The notes beneath the pieces were generated by a model, which saw nothing but the letters and a program-made list of their open reading frames with translations, ran no database searches and was not told the origin of the DNA. Below, piece after piece: positions 1-9,729 of a stretch of 64,000 bases of DNA. The translations under genes were made by a program, and so were the position numbers. The stretch spans positions 78,385 through 142,384 of the forward strand of contig DASTAW010000027.1 in NCBI GenBank assembly GCA_035712365.1, read 5' to 3'. The number at the start of each line of letters is the position of its first letter. Position 1 is the stretch's first letter. This DNA comes from Terriglobia bacterium (GTDB lineage: Bacteria; Acidobacteriota; Terriglobia; UBA7540).

Positions 1-2717
1 GTGGATTTCATTTCCGGCCCCAGCACCGAATCAGCACCCGGAAATTTCTGGAACGGAAAGACTGGGGACTTGACATAAAAATAACCGACTGGGAGTTCAG
101 GTTCGAGCTTGAAGGAACTCAGTTTCTCGCCCACCATCAATCGAGCCGCAATCTTGGCCAGGGGCACGCCGGTCGCCTTGCTCACGTAGGGTACTGTCCG
201 CGACGCCCGGGGATTGACCTCCAGCACGTAAACTTTTCCGTTCTGGATGGCGTACTGAGTATTCATCAATCCCACCACCTTCAGTTCACGAGCCAGCCTG
301 GTGGTGTAGTCGATCAGGCTGCGGCGGGTTTCCTCGGGAATATTCACTGAGGGCAGGACGCAGGAACTATCACCCGAATGGATGCCGGCCTCCTCGATGT
401 GTTCCATGATGCCCCCGATCACAACGTCTGTTCCATCAGAAAGCGCGTCCACGTCTACTTCGGTAGCGTTCTCCAGGAAGCGGTCGATCAGGATGGGGAA
501 TGCGCCTTCCAGTTCCTCGATTCGGCGCACGTAGTTCGCCAGCATCTTCTGGTCATACGCAATTACCATGGCGCGCCCGCCCAGGACGTATGACGGCCGG
601 ACGAGCACTGGATAGCCAATCCGTTTGGCGACCTCGAGGGCCTCTTTCACGCTCATGGCTGTCCCGTTCTCGGGCTGGGGGACCTCCATGTCTCTGAGCA
701 GTTTTCCGAAATACTTGCGATCTTCGGCCAGATTGATGGATTCCGGCGATGTGCCAATGATCGGGACGCCTGCCGCCTTGAGCTGTCGGGCAAGATTCAG
801 GGGCGTCTGGCCGCCAAACTGGACAATGACGCCGGCCGGGCGCTCTTCTTCCACAATCGACATGACGTCTTCAAAGGTCAACGGTTCGAAGTAGAGGCGG
901 TCTGAGGTGTCATAATCGGTCGAGACGGTTTCGGGATTACAGTTCACCATGATCGTCTCGTATCCCTGTTCCTTCAGCGCGTACGACGCATGGACGCAGC
1001 AGTAATCGAACTCGATTCCCTGCCCGATGCGGTTGGGGCCGCTGCCAAGAATCATGATCTTCTTGCGGTCGGTCGGTTCCGCTTCATTCTCGTCTTCGTA
1101 GGTGGAATAGAAATAAGGTGTGAAGGATTCGAATTCCGCCGAGCAGGTGTCTACTCGCTTAAAGACCGGCCGAACATTGTGTTCCAGCCGCTTTTGACGA
1201 ACCTCGGGCCCGCTGACTCCCCACAACTCACCCAGGTGCAGGTCTGAGAAGCCCAGCCTCTTGGCCTCGCGCAGAACACTGACCGGCACGCCCGCCATGT
1301 CAAAACGCTTAAGCTCGTTCTGCATCACCACCATCTGGCGGACCTGGTCAAGGAACCAGGGGTCGATCTGGGTAATTTCGGCCAGCGTCTCCACGCTCTC
1401 GCCTGCGTTAAAGGCGTAAAGCAGGTCCCAGAGTCGTTCGGGATTGGGTGTGGAAACGCGGCGCAGAATCTCTTCACGGTCGGCGGGGGGCTTGGGAGGC
1501 TTGCGGCCCGTCTCGAGCGACCGAATGCCCTTCATAAAGGCTTCTTTAAAGGTCCGCCCGATCGCCATGACTTCCCCGACGGACTTCATTTGCGTGCCCA
1601 GCGTGGAGTCGGATTCGGGAAACTTTTCCTGGGCCCATTTGGGGATTTTCACCACCACGTAATCGAGTGTGGGCTCAAAACACGACGGAGTTTTCTTGGT
1701 GATGTCGTTGGGAATTTCGTCCAGCCGATAGCCCATGGCCAGCCGCGCCGCAATCTTGGCGATGGGAAAGCCTGTGGCCTTGGACGCCAGGGCCGAGCTG
1801 CGGGAAACGCGCGGGTTCATTTCAATCACCACCATGCGTCCCGTTCCCGACTCGACCGCAAATTGAATGTTGGAGCCTCCGGTCTCGACCCCTACCGTGC
1901 GGATCACCTTGAAGGCGGCGTCGCGCATCACCTGATATTCCTTATCGGTGAGCGTCTGCGCAGGAGCCACGGTGATGGAATCGCCGGTGTGGACTCCCAT
2001 GGGGTCAAAATTCTCAATGCTACAGATCACCACGGCGTTGTCCGCGTGGTCGCGCATCACTTCCAGCTCGAACTCTTTCCAGCCCAGCACGGACTCTTCC
2101 ACCAGCACTTCGTGGACAGGGCTCAGATCGATTCCAAAGCGGATTTTCTCGGCAAGCTCTTCGCGGTTATAGGCGATGCCGGACCCCGTCCCGCCCAGGG
2201 TAAACGAGGGCCGCAGGATCAACGGAAAGCCGATCTGATCAGAAACCTTCAGCGCCCCTTCCACCGTGTTGACCAGCACGCTGCGCGGCACCTCAAGGCC
2301 GATCTTCTTCATGGCATCCTTGAACCAGAGCCGGTCTTCAGCAATCTTGATGGCCGTGGGCGAGGCGCCCATCAGTTTCACGTCGTAGCGGTCAAGAATT
2401 CCCTTCTCGGCTAATTCGATGGCAAGGTTCAACGCGGTCTGCCCGCCCACAGTGGGCAGCACGGCATCAGGACGCTCGCGGGCAATGATGGCTTCCAGGT
2501 ACTCCACAGTGAGGGGTTCGACGTAGGTGCGGTCAGCAAATTCGGGATCGGTCATGATGGTGGCCGGATTGGAGTTGACCAGCACCACCTCATAGCCGTC
2601 GGCCTTGAGAGCTTTGCACGCTTGCGTCCCGGAATAGTCGAATTCGCACGCCTGGCCGATTACAATCGGCCCGGAACCAATAATGAGAACTTTGTGGATG
2701 TCAGTACGTTTAGGCAT
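1..2717 (-). CDS. carB: Carbamoyl-phosphate synthase large subunit, 3' end cut by window edge
   Basis: This is the ATP-grasp subunit that makes carbamoyl phosphate from bicarbonate, ammonia and two ATP for pyrimidine and arginine synthesis. Reading the minus strand from the ATG at 2717 gives [17 protein letters not shown], then the family segments [26 protein letters not shown] and [13 protein letters not shown], and further on [12 protein letters not shown] and [16 protein letters not shown]. About 905 codons are present. The family is usually near 1,070-1,090 residues, so roughly the last 170 (the allosteric domain) lie outside. The last codons visible match the [16 protein letters not shown] segment of the second ATP-grasp half. 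The start overlaps the end of the preceding small gene by 8 bases, so translation is probably coupled. carA lies 1.2 kb upstream on the same strand. Confidence 0.97.
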   Translation of the reverse strand, partial: MPKRTDIHKVLIIGSGPIVIGQACEFDYSGTQACKALKADGYEVVLVNSNPATIMTDPEFADRTYVEPLTVEYLEAIIARERPDAVLPTVGGQTALNLAIELAEKGILDRYDVKLMGASPTAIKIAEDRLWFKDAMKKIGLEVPRSVLVNTVEGALKVSDQIGFPLILRPSFTLGGTGSGIAYNREELAEKIRFGIDLSPVHEVLVEESVLGWKEFELEVMRDHADNAVVICSIENFDPMGVHTGDSITVAPAQTLTDKEYQVMRDAAFKVIRTVGVETGGSNIQFAVESGTGRMVVIEMNPRVSRSSALASKATGFPIAKIAARLAMGYRLDEIPNDITKKTPSCFEPTLDYVVVKIPKWAQEKFPESDSTLGTQMKSVGEVMAIGRTFKEAFMKGIRSLETGRKPPKPPADREEILRRVSTPNPERLWDLLYAFNAGESVETLAEITQIDPWFLDQVRQMVVMQNELKRFDMAGVPVSVLREAKRLGFSDLHLGELWGVSGPEVRQKRLEHNVRPVFKRVDTCSAEFESFTPYFYSTYEDENEAEPTDRKKIMILGSGPNRIGQGIEFDYCCVHASYALKEQGYETIMVNCNPETVSTDYDTSDRLYFEPLTFEDVMSIVEEERPAGVIVQFGGQTPLNLARQLKAAGVPIIGTSPESINLAEDRKYFGKLLRDMEVPQPENGTAMSVKEALEVAKRIGYPVLVRPSYVLGGRAMVIAYDQKMLANYVRRIEELEGAFPILIDRFLENATEVDVDALSDGTDVVIGGIMEHIEEAGIHSGDSSCVLPSVNIPEETRRSLIDYTTRLARELKVVGLMNTQYAIQNGKVYVLEVNPRASRTVPYVSKATGVPLAKIAARLMVGEKLSSFKLEPELPVGYFYVKSPVFPFQKFPGADSVLGPEMKS

Positions 2718-3393
2718 CTTCCGCGCTCTTCTGGATTGCCTCTGCCAGTTCAGGTTGTGTCTTTGCAAGTTTCTCCAGCAGGTCGCACTCAGAGGCAACC
2801 GGGACATCGCGAGAACAAAACGGCACTCCTGCAAAACTGCAAAGCGACCAGGAAGCCAAATAAAGCGACAATCGTAGCTCCTCAAATTTGCATTTAAGAC
2901 CCGCAAGCAGGCGCCTGGAGATTATATCTTGCTCGAAAATGTCATCACCCTTATGAACCCTTTCGGCGCTTGCCTCGTAGTCCCGGATGCACGCCAGGAA
3001 GTTCGCGCCTGCGGAGTAGCATGCGACCACGGCGGAGACCACGTGTGCGTCAAGGTCGCCCAGCATAGAGGAGATTGCTGAAAACACCATGGACCATTCG
3101 CTTGGGATCGCCTTAAAGAGAGGCAGGGGCCTCACGCAGTCCGGATCCGTGGAACGCAAACTATCCAAGCTTCTCAACGTAAAGTAGACGGCGGTCAAAT
3201 CTACAAGCATCACGCGTGCCATTCCAACTTTTCGCCGTCTCAACTCTTCATTGCGTGCTTCCCTCTCGGTGTCAAGCTGCTTCTGAAGGTTTGAGGTGGA
3301 AGAGCGGACCTGCCACCAAACGGCGCAGAATGCGATGATGCCAGCCACCAGTGTCGCGAGTCCATCGCCCGTTATTGTCCAGTTGACACGCAT
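2710..3393 (-). CDS. Unknown membrane-anchored protein between carA and carB (227 aa)
   Basis: I do not recognise this family. The protein starts MRVNWTITG and has one clear N-terminal transmembrane segment (about residues 11-27, [17 protein letters not shown]). A charged, probably coiled stretch follows (about 30-58, rich in E, R and K), then a mixed cytoplasmic body with several cysteines. An AGGG ribosome site lies six bases before the ATG. The stop (TAA at 2710-2712) falls just inside carB, whose ATG is at 2715-2717, so this gene is co-translated with carB. Its position inside a carA-carB unit is unusual. Nothing in the sequence shows a catalytic function. Confidence 0.72.
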   Translation of the reverse strand: MRVNWTITGDGLATLVAGIIAFCAVWWQVRSSTSNLQKQLDTEREARNEELRRRKVGMARVMLVDLTAVYFTLRSLDSLRSTDPDCVRPLPLFKAIPSEWSMVFSAISSMLGDLDAHVVSAVVACYSAGANFLACIRDYEASAERVHKGDDIFEQDIISRRLLAGLKCKFEELRLSLYLASWSLCSFAGVPFCSRDVPVASECDLLEKLAKTQPELAEAIQKSAEDA

Positions 3394-3462
3394 TCGCAGC
3401 CCTACCGCTCCCCTCTAGACCAAACCTCTGCGGCTAAAGCCAGACCGGTTTTCACCCTTCCC

Positions 3463-3490
3463 GTCAGCACGCCTAAAGGCGTGCCCTGAC
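3463..3490. repeat. Palindromic hairpin between two small genes of the car unit
   Basis: An inverted repeat with arms GTCAG+CACGCC (3463-3473) and GGCGTG+CTGAC (3478-3490), a TAAA loop and a two-base CC bulge. It lies in the 163-base gap between the coiled-coil gene and the 227-aa gene. No T-run follows, so it is more likely a REP-like element or an RNA-processing hairpin than a terminator. Confidence 0.6.
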
Positions 3491-3556
3491 GCGGCTCTTG
3501 ACGTTTATTGCCATGCCTTCGTCAGGGCAGGGATTTGGCTCAGTGCCTTCCGCTCA

Positions 3557-3964
3557 TCACCGCCCCTCACGGCGCAACAAGGCCTCCACAAGACGATCCA
3601 GTTTTTGATTCGTGGAGCCAGAAACATCGGCCAGCTTGTCAATCTTGTCTCCCAACTTATCAAGTCTTTGCTCCGTCCGCACCGAAAGATCAGCAAGCCG
3701 GTCGATTTTTTGTTCAGTTCGAACCGAGAGGTCAGCCAGACGGTCCAGTTTTTGGTTTGTCGATGCAGAGACATCGGCCAGCTTGTAAATCTTATCGCCA
3801 AGCCCGTCGAGCTTTTGTTCGGTTTGAGACGAAAGGTCAGCAAGTCGGTCGAGCTTTTGGCCCAGCACAAGATTAAGATCCGCAACCTGATTAAGCTTGG
3901 AACTGGTATTGACCATCATGTCGGTCATCTGGGTCATCCAATGGTCGATTTCTTCAAGTTTCAT
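3557..3964 (-). CDS. Small heptad-repeat coiled-coil protein (135 aa)
   Basis: This unknown protein is almost entirely a regular coiled coil. A 14-residue unit (two heptads) of the type LADLSxxTEQKLDR occurs five times, interrupted twice by one extra heptad of the type LGDKIxK. There is no signal peptide, membrane segment or catalytic motif. Its ATG (3962-3964) overlaps the carA stop as ATGA. A strong GGAGG site lies five to six bases upstream inside the carA 3' end, so co-expression with carA is nearly certain. It may form a long helical oligomer, but its role is unknown. Similar repeats in unrelated proteins could mislead homology searches. Confidence 0.72.
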   Translation of the reverse strand: MKLEEIDHWMTQMTDMMVNTSSKLNQVADLNLVLGQKLDRLADLSSQTEQKLDGLGDKIYKLADVSASTNQKLDRLADLSVRTEQKIDRLADLSVRTEQRLDKLGDKIDKLADVSGSTNQKLDRLVEALLRREGR

Positions 3965-5097
3965 GCACCGCCTCCAGACTTGAACTCCTCCATCAATCTC
4001 ACAAACTGGTCGAACAGGTACGCCGAATCATGCGGCCCAGGCGAGGCTTCCGGATGATACTGCACGGTGAAAAGCGGCAACGAGCGGTGGCGCAGTCCTT
4101 CGAGGGTATTGTCATTCAAATTCCGGTGCGTCAGCGTTACTTCACTGTCCTTCAACGAGTCGGGGTCAACAGCAAAACCGTGGTTGTGCGCCGTAATCTC
4201 CACCTTGTTGGTCTCAAGATTGATCACCGGATGGTTGCCGCCATGGTGCCCGAATTTCAGCTTATAGGTCTTTCCGCCAAGCGCCAGTCCCACCAGTTGA
4301 TGGCCCAGACAGATTCCGAAGATGGGCACTCGCCCTGTAAGGTCGCGGATGTTTCGCACCGCATAATCGACGGGCTCAGGGTCGCCCGGCCCGTTGGAAA
4401 GGAATACTCCGTCCGGTTTCAGGGCCAATACATCCGCGGCCGAGGTGCTTGCCGGAACCACTGTTACCCTGGACCCGGTATCCACCAGCCGCCGCAGGAT
4501 GTTGTGCTTGATGCCGAAATCGTAAGCCACGACATGGCGCGGCACTTTGCCTTCCGCCGCTGCCTGGTCCTGATAAATATCGGTCGAGGGCTCGCTCCAG
4601 TCGTAGCGCGCTGAAGTCGTCACGCGGCTGGCGAGGTCCAGCCCGACCATATCCGGCGAGGCCTTCACCTTTCGCAGAAGGCTCTGCTCATCAAAATCTA
4701 CCGTAGACAACACGGCCCGCATGCTGCCGTGGGTCCGGAGGTGGCGCACCAGCGCGCGCGTGTCGATGTCGGATATCACCGGCACTCCAAAATCCGCCAG
4801 AAACGCTGAAGCTGATTCCACCGACCGCCAATTGCTGGCGAGTTCGGCCAGTTCGCGGACCACCAGCCCTTCGGCGTAGGGAGAAGATGATTCTGAATCC
4901 AGCGGGTTGGTGCCGTAGTTGCCGATGTGCGGATACGTAAGGCACACAATCTGGCCGGCGTAGGAAGGATCTGTGAGGATTTCCTGGTAACCGGAAAGCG
5001 AAGTGTTGAAAACCGCTTCGCCAAAACGTTCGCCGGCAGCGCCGTATCCCCGCCCGCGAAAAATCCTTCCATCCTCTAAAGCAAGAACCGCCTGCAT
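3961..5097 (-). CDS. carA: Carbamoyl-phosphate synthase small (glutaminase) subunit
   Basis: This 378-residue subunit hydrolyses glutamine and passes ammonia to CarB. The N-terminal CPSase small-chain domain (about 1-140) contains [20 protein letters not shown]. The C-terminal class I glutamine amidotransferase domain (about 187-372) has the nucleophile elbow GICLGHQ with Cys263, and the triad partners His348 and Glu350 in [10 protein letters not shown]. Length and motifs are normal. The gene is separated from carB by two small genes, which is not the usual adjacent carAB arrangement. A 287-base gap with a strong palindrome separates it from lepB upstream. Confidence 0.97.
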   Translation of the reverse strand: MQAVLALEDGRIFRGRGYGAAGERFGEAVFNTSLSGYQEILTDPSYAGQIVCLTYPHIGNYGTNPLDSESSSPYAEGLVVRELAELASNWRSVESASAFLADFGVPVISDIDTRALVRHLRTHGSMRAVLSTVDFDEQSLLRKVKASPDMVGLDLASRVTTSARYDWSEPSTDIYQDQAAAEGKVPRHVVAYDFGIKHNILRRLVDTGSRVTVVPASTSAADVLALKPDGVFLSNGPGDPEPVDYAVRNIRDLTGRVPIFGICLGHQLVGLALGGKTYKLKFGHHGGNHPVINLETNKVEITAHNHGFAVDPDSLKDSEVTLTHRNLNDNTLEGLRHRSLPLFTVQYHPEASPGPHDSAYLFDQFVRLMEEFKSGGGA

Positions 5098-5246
5098 TCG
5101 TTCTCCGTGCGGAGCGTTTCAGGTCCGGGTTGGGTGCTTCTGCACAGCCGGCCTCCTGTGCCCCGATGATACGTTTCAGCCGTCGCCAAAAAATTCCGGG
5201 TGATGAACTTACAAAAGGTTGCATAATCTAGTGACACGTTGTTTTT

Positions 5247-5308
5247 GTAGCGCCGCCGTCTCGGCGACATTTATCGAGGCCGGTCCCGCTTGGCGGGACC
5301 GGCGCTAC
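5247..5308. repeat. Large nested palindrome between lepB and carA (REP-like)
   Basis: The inner hairpin has perfect 10-base arms CCGGTCCCGC (5280-5289) and GCGGGACCGG (5293-5302) around a TTG loop. Outer 9-base arms GTAGCGCCG (5247-5255) and CGGCGCTAC (5300-5308) enclose it. Weaker GTGAC...GTCAC matches lie further out. Similar cores ending in GCGCTAC or GCGTTAC recur at 11908, 14668 and 15105. This suggests a dispersed palindromic repeat family that could also shape the carA leader RNA. Confidence 0.7.
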
Positions 5309-5384
5309 GCGAAAACGTCACTATATTTTACAATCCTCAATAAGGCCATGAGGCCGTTTTCAATCTGCCCGCACCGGCTGCGGC

Positions 5385-5966
5385 CTAGCGCAGCAAGCCC
5401 GCATCACCGGGAGGCCAATAGGCAAACGCCGCCTTCCCGTAGATATATTTTCGCGCAACCTGTCCCCACTCGCGGCTGTCGTTTGAAAAATCCCGATGGT
5501 CGCCCAAAACGTAATAATGGTTCGGGGCCACATGGACGGGCGCATAGGTCGCACTGTCCGCATAAGCCGGCCGGAGATAAGGTTCATGCAGCCGCCTGCC
5601 GTTCACGAAGACCTGCCCATCTCGAATGCTCACCCAGTCCCCGGGCAGCCCGACAACCCGCTTGATAAACGATTCTGAAGGATCCAGCGGATAGTAGAAC
5701 ACAATGATGTCGCCACGTTGGATGGATTCAACATGATACGCAAACCTGTTGACCACAATGCGCTCGTGGTTCTTCAGAACCGGCAGCATGCTGGTGCCTT
5801 CAACCTGTACCGGCTGGTAAAGAAACAGGAAGACCGTGAAGGCCAGCAACAGCGCGAGAACGATATCCCGCAGCCAATACCGGCCTTCAAATAATGCCCA
5901 TCGCCGCTTCGAGTAGACCGTGGGCACACGGGGAAAGCAACTATCTGGAATATGGGTTTCCTGCAT
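5385..5966 (-). CDS. lepB: Signal peptidase I
   Basis: A 193-residue type I signal peptidase that cleaves Sec/Tat signal peptides at the outer face of the inner membrane. It has one N-terminal membrane anchor (about 32-52). The catalytic serine is Ser59 in EGTSMLPVL and the general base is Lys102 in FIKRVVGLPGD. The late conserved box is GDHRDFSNDSREWG (about 155-168). It is short, as in Bacillus-type enzymes, with a single anchor. Upstream (5983-5988 on the minus strand) a TATAAA with an extended TGG could be a -10 element, but no good -35 is visible and the implied leader is very short. lepB and carA are co-directional and 287 bases apart. Confidence 0.95.
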   Translation of the reverse strand: MQETHIPDSCFPRVPTVYSKRRWALFEGRYWLRDIVLALLLAFTVFLFLYQPVQVEGTSMLPVLKNHERIVVNRFAYHVESIQRGDIIVFYYPLDPSESFIKRVVGLPGDWVSIRDGQVFVNGRRLHEPYLRPAYADSATYAPVHVAPNHYYVLGDHRDFSNDSREWGQVARKYIYGKAAFAYWPPGDAGLLR

Positions 5967-6051
5967 CGCGTAGTAAACTAAATTTTATACCACAAAATTC
6001 GAAGCAGATTCCATTCGCTGCCGAACAACGGACCTGCCGCATGGGCCAGCA

Positions 6052-6807
6052 ATGGTAAAATACCGCCTTCAGGCATCCTATCGGGTTCGCATGCGCCACA
6101 CCTATGCCCTTATTATTCCCGCCCTGAATGAGGCCGAGTCCATTGGCCGCGTTCTAGGCCGCGTCCCCTGGGGACTGTTTTACCAGGTCATCGTGGCAGA
6201 TAACGGAAGCCTGGATCAGACGGCCGAAGTGGCCGCCGCTACTGGGGCCGAAGTCGTGCGTGAGCCAAGGCGCGGATACGGCCAGGCTTGCCTGGGCGGC
6301 CTACGCCAGGTCCAGCCTTGCGTAACAGCCATTGCCTTTATGGACGCGGACCTTTCGGACCATCCCGAAGACCTCGAGTCGATGGTCCGCTGCTTTGATG
6401 AGGACACGTGGGACCTGGTACTGGGTTCGCGCACCCTTGGCAATCCGGAACCGGGATCGCTTACGGCGCTCCAGCGTTTTGGAAACTGGTTTTCGACACG
6501 GCTGATCTCCATCATGTGGCACGTTCGTTTCACCGACCTCGGCCCCATGCGCATCATTCGCCGCCATTCCCTGGCGCAACTCGACTTGCGAGACCGGACG
6601 TACGGTTGGACTGTGGAGATGCAGGCACGGGCTGCCAAGCTGGGCCTTAGAGTATGCGAGCTCCCCGTCCGCTATAGCCGGCGTTTGCACGGCCAGTCAA
6701 AAGTTTCCGGCACCATTTCTGGCAGTGTTCGCGCCGGCATGAAAATCCTTTGGACAATTCTGCGTTGCTCTCTCTTGCCGTTACAGGCCTCGTCGCCCGA
6801 AAGGTAA
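6052..6807 (+). CDS. GT2 glycosyltransferase, dolichyl/polyprenyl-phosphate sugar transferase type
   Basis: This 251-residue GT-A fold enzyme is expected to move a sugar from a nucleotide donor, probably to a lipid phosphate. The start of the fold is YALIIPALNEAESIGRVL, followed by VIVADNGSLDQT. The metal-binding motif is DADLSDHPED, and later TDLGPMRIIRR and YGWTVEMQARA match the family. There are no C-terminal membrane helices, so it is probably soluble or peripheral. The true start may be the ATG at 6091 (MRHTYAL), because the first 13 residues do not look like the domain. It is divergent from lepB and just upstream of the PagL-like gene. Confidence 0.88.
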   Translation: MVKYRLQASYRVRMRHTYALIIPALNEAESIGRVLGRVPWGLFYQVIVADNGSLDQTAEVAAATGAEVVREPRRGYGQACLGGLRQVQPCVTAIAFMDADLSDHPEDLESMVRCFDEDTWDLVLGSRTLGNPEPGSLTALQRFGNWFSTRLISIMWHVRFTDLGPMRIIRRHSLAQLDLRDRTYGWTVEMQARAAKLGLRVCELPVRYSRRLHGQSKVSGTISGSVRAGMKILWTILRCSLLPLQASSPER

Positions 6808-6953
6808 GAGGAGCGGAATTCCCGGAACAGGGCGTGGATGAAAAAATAATCAGCCGTCGCCCGCGCGTTTTTGGATTAATTTTCTGGCTCCATTGGGATA
6901 GCAGTTCCCACTGCGTCTTTACACCCGGAATGGAATGCGGAGAACCCATTCGT

Positions 6954-7628
6954 ATGCAAAAACTGTCCATTTTGCAAGGCCTTGCCCTGGCGGGATTAGT
7001 CTGGGCGAGTGCGCCTTTCGTGGCTTTCAGCCAGGGCGCCTCCACGAGCGATCTCTCAACCCCAACCCAGGCTGCTCAGCCTTCCCAGCCTGAAGCGGAA
7101 CCCTACTGGACCAGCCACGGAAGGCTCACATTGGGCCTCCAGTTGGGGTTTGGAGTTGAGAACGATATCCCGCACAACGTTTCGCACATCAACTTCATTT
7201 TCGCAGCGCCCGAGATCGGGTTCATCGCCTGGGATTCTCCGCACTCCCGGCTTCCGCTGAAACGCTTTGAGCTGATCAGCCAGCAGATGCTTGGCGGTTC
7301 CGCGCATCCCGGCGGAAGCCTGATCGGAACGTCGCTGGTGATGCGCTTCGGATTCAAACCCGTGGGCAGGGTGGCGCCATACTTCGATGCCGGGTCGGGA
7401 CCCGTGCACACCACCATCAACGAGAATGCGTCTGAAATCACAGGGCACACGCAGTTTCTTTCGCAAGGCGGGGTGGGACTTCAGTACTTTGTAGGCGCGC
7501 AACGGGCCGTGGTGTTTGAATATCATTATTTCCACATGTCGAATGCCGGGCTCGAGCAACCGAACCATGGATTCAATGGCAGCATGTTCACCGTCGGCTT
7601 TCGTTGGCTCCGCTGGCCACACCTCTGA
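6954..7628 (+). CDS. PagL-like outer-membrane lipid A 3-O-deacylase (acyloxyacyl hydrolase family)
   Basis: I chose the ATG at 6954 (224 residues). It gives a clean signal peptide (MQKLSILQGLALAGLVWASA) and has GGAG 11 bases upstream. The reading frame extends further 5', but that part is not protein-like. The mature part looks like a small beta-barrel with alternating aromatic and polar strands. The C-terminal motif HMSNAGLEQPNHGFN holds the HxS pair (His194, Ser196) typical of PagL, which removes the 3-position acyl chain of lipid A. It ends in a strand finishing RWLRWPHL. Its role in envelope remodelling is inferred from the family. Confidence 0.8.
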   Translation: MQKLSILQGLALAGLVWASAPFVAFSQGASTSDLSTPTQAAQPSQPEAEPYWTSHGRLTLGLQLGFGVENDIPHNVSHINFIFAAPEIGFIAWDSPHSRLPLKRFELISQQMLGGSAHPGGSLIGTSLVMRFGFKPVGRVAPYFDAGSGPVHTTINENASEITGHTQFLSQGGVGLQYFVGAQRAVVFEYHYFHMSNAGLEQPNHGFNGSMFTVGFRWLRWPHL

Positions 7629-7640
7629 GGCATCGGAATT

Positions 7641-7667
7641 CTGCACAGCAAGCGATTCGCTGTGCAG
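7641..7667. terminator. Hairpin between convergent pagL-like gene and dnaJ
   Basis: Perfect 9-base arms CTGCACAGC (7641-7649) and GCTGTGCAG (7659-7667) surround a nine-base loop, flanked by AATT on both sides. It sits 13 bases after the stop of the plus-strand gene and between convergent genes, so a bidirectional terminator is plausible. There is no long T-run on either strand, so termination may be weak. Confidence 0.5.
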
Positions 7668-7806
7668 CGAATTTGGCAGGGTTTACGATCTAAACGGAAC
7701 GAATAAGCGAAGGCACGCAAAGTCCACTATGGCGCAGACCGCGAAAAGGCACGACCGCTCCCGCCGGCCGTCACTCTGGCCAGATTTTCACCCGAACACC
7801 AGTGGA

Positions 7807-8934
7807 TTATCCGAACACGTCTTTGACTTTTTCGGAGGATGCACGTTCCACAGGTTTGTTCTCCACTTCCACCGATGGCGCCAGTGATTCCAGCGTCCGG
7901 CGCTGCTCGCGGGACAGCCTGTGAGGGATGATCACGTCAACCAGAACGTAAAGGTTGCCGTGGCCGCGCCCGTTCAAGACCGGCATGCCGTGGCCGCGCA
8001 GTCGAAACACTGCTCCCGGCTGTGTTCCTTCAGGGACCTTCAACTTCTCCTGTCCACGTAGCGTCGGCACCTTGATGTCTGTTCCCAGGGCAGCCTGGGT
8101 GATGGACAGCGGAATCCTGACGTAAAGGTCTTCGCCTCGGCGCTCAAAATAAGGATGGGGACGCACCTTCAAGGCCACATAGAGATCTCCCGGCGGGCCC
8201 CCGTGGCGCCCCGCCTCCCCCTCGCCCGAAATTCGTAGCCGGGTGCCGTCATCCACGCCAGCCGGAACCTTGATCCCCAGAACTTTCTCGCGCCTCACGC
8301 GCCCTTCGCCGTGGCAGTCGGGGCAGGGATCACGATTCACCTGGCCGGTACCACGGCACTGCGGGCAAGTCCTCGAAACGGTGAAAAAGCCCTGCGAATA
8401 ACGGACCTGGCCCCGCCCTCCGCACGCAGCGCAGGCAGCCATCTGCGAGCCATTTCTTGAACCGGAGCCATGGCAGCTTGGGCAGCTCTCGCTGCGAGGA
8501 ATTTTGATCTTGGTGTCGAGTCCGGAGGCTGCCTCCTCGAAAGAAATCTCCATTTCGTAGCGGAGATCAGCGCCCCGCTCGGCGCGGACACGCCGCCCTC
8601 TGCCCTGGCCAAAAAGCTCTTCCAGATCGAAGAAAGACCCGAACAAATCCTCGAGTCCGGAAAAGATCGTCGAGGAGAAATCGGGCGCTCCTCCTCCGGC
8701 GCCGCCCACGCCCGCAAAACCGAAACGGTCATACGCCGCGCGCTTGTCAGAGTCCGCAAGCACGCTGTAGGCTTCCGTAATCTCTTTGAAGCGCTCTTCG
8801 GCTTCTTCTTTGTTGCCGGGATTGCGGTCGGGGTGGTGCTGAAGCGCGAGGCGACGGTAGGCGCTCTTGATTTCCTGGTCCGTTACCCCACGGCCAACGC
8901 CCAGGACTTCGTAGTAATCCCGCTTCTGATTCAC
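7807..8934 (-). CDS. dnaJ: Chaperone DnaJ (type I Hsp40)
   Basis: This 375-residue co-chaperone stimulates the DnaK ATPase. It has a J domain (1-70, YYEVLGVGRG and the HPD in LQHHPDRNPG) and a short glycine/phenylalanine-rich segment (about 74-100, FGFAGVGGAGGG). Four CxxCxGxG zinc repeats follow (CPSCHGSG, CAACGGRG, CPQCRGTG, CPDCHGEG). Two C-terminal substrate-binding domains complete it. It lies 102 bases after grpE on the same strand. No dnaK lies between them. Confidence 0.96.
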   Translation of the reverse strand: MNQKRDYYEVLGVGRGVTDQEIKSAYRRLALQHHPDRNPGNKEEAEERFKEITEAYSVLADSDKRAAYDRFGFAGVGGAGGGAPDFSSTIFSGLEDLFGSFFDLEELFGQGRGRRVRAERGADLRYEMEISFEEAASGLDTKIKIPRSESCPSCHGSGSRNGSQMAACAACGGRGQVRYSQGFFTVSRTCPQCRGTGQVNRDPCPDCHGEGRVRREKVLGIKVPAGVDDGTRLRISGEGEAGRHGGPPGDLYVALKVRPHPYFERRGEDLYVRIPLSITQAALGTDIKVPTLRGQEKLKVPEGTQPGAVFRLRGHGMPVLNGRGHGNLYVLVDVIIPHRLSREQRRTLESLAPSVEVENKPVERASSEKVKDVFG

Positions 8935-9036
8935 GCAGCCTTCCTCATCAGGTTTTGCTCCATGCTTTGCCAGGACCTTTGCGCGAGCTCCCGGCCGGGC
9001 CTTCCGCCCGGCGCAGCGTCATCTGCTGGCTTGGTA

Positions 9037-9636
9037 CTATCGCTCATCCCCTTTAGGAGACGCTCTTTTTCCCGCTGGCGCAACCGCAACCTTCACAATG
9101 GCAGGCCGCAGCAGCCGCTGCTTCAATTTGTACCCGCGCTGGAGTTCCTCGACCACCGCCTGGTCACCGAACTTGTCCGTCTCTACCGTTTCGACCGCCT
9201 GATGGACATGCGGATCGAAGGTCGCCCCTTCGCTCTCAACCGGCGTAAGCCCCGCCCTTTTCAGCACCTCGAGCAGTTCGCGATGGATCAATTCCATCCC
9301 TGAGTAAAACTTATCCGGAACATCCTCCTCGCGGTGCTTCAGGCCTCGTTCAAGAGCGTCAAGCGTGGGAAGCAACGCGCGAATGATTCCCATCGTTGCA
9401 TGCTGAAGAAAATCCTCCTTCTCGCGCTCGACCCGCTTGCGCACGTTTTCAAGCTCGGCCTGCTTCCGGACCAGGCGATCAAACAGCTCCTTTTTGTCTT
9501 CCAGCACCTGGCGGTAGGCGGCGGCCAGATCGGCTGGAAGGCCTGGCACATTTTCGGCGCCGGGCTGCGCAGGGTGATTCCTGTGCATATCCGCGCGCGA
9601 TTCGGGTTCTTCGGTAAGGTCCTTCTCGTCTGTCAT
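9037..9636 (-). CDS. grpE: Nucleotide exchange factor GrpE
   Basis: A 199-residue DnaK nucleotide exchange factor. The N-terminal 40 residues are acidic and disordered. A long coiled coil follows (about 40-90, KKELFDRLVRKQAELENVRKR), then the four-helix region and the beta-wing domain with GMELIHRELLEVLKRAG and FDPHVHQAVETVET. The C-terminus is basic (KRASPKGDER). It lies 93 bases downstream of hrcA and 102 upstream of dnaJ, consistent with one heat-shock transcript. Confidence 0.95.
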   Translation of the reverse strand: MTDEKDLTEEPESRADMHRNHPAQPGAENVPGLPADLAAAYRQVLEDKKELFDRLVRKQAELENVRKRVEREKEDFLQHATMGIIRALLPTLDALERGLKHREEDVPDKFYSGMELIHRELLEVLKRAGLTPVESEGATFDPHVHQAVETVETDKFGDQAVVEELQRGYKLKQRLLRPAIVKVAVAPAGKRASPKGDER

Positions 9637-9729
9637 AACTTCGTTATTCTATCCTGTCTTAAACTGTAAAACAGTTGGCCCGGAAAAAATTCGCTGCCGG
9701 CTTGTTTTGGGCGACGTAACGGGCGGTTT

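Noticed and set aside
1590..2414. 274-codon open frame on the plus strand
   Set aside because: It is antisense to carB, whose family motifs are clear on the minus strand; the high-GC composition makes such long shadows common.
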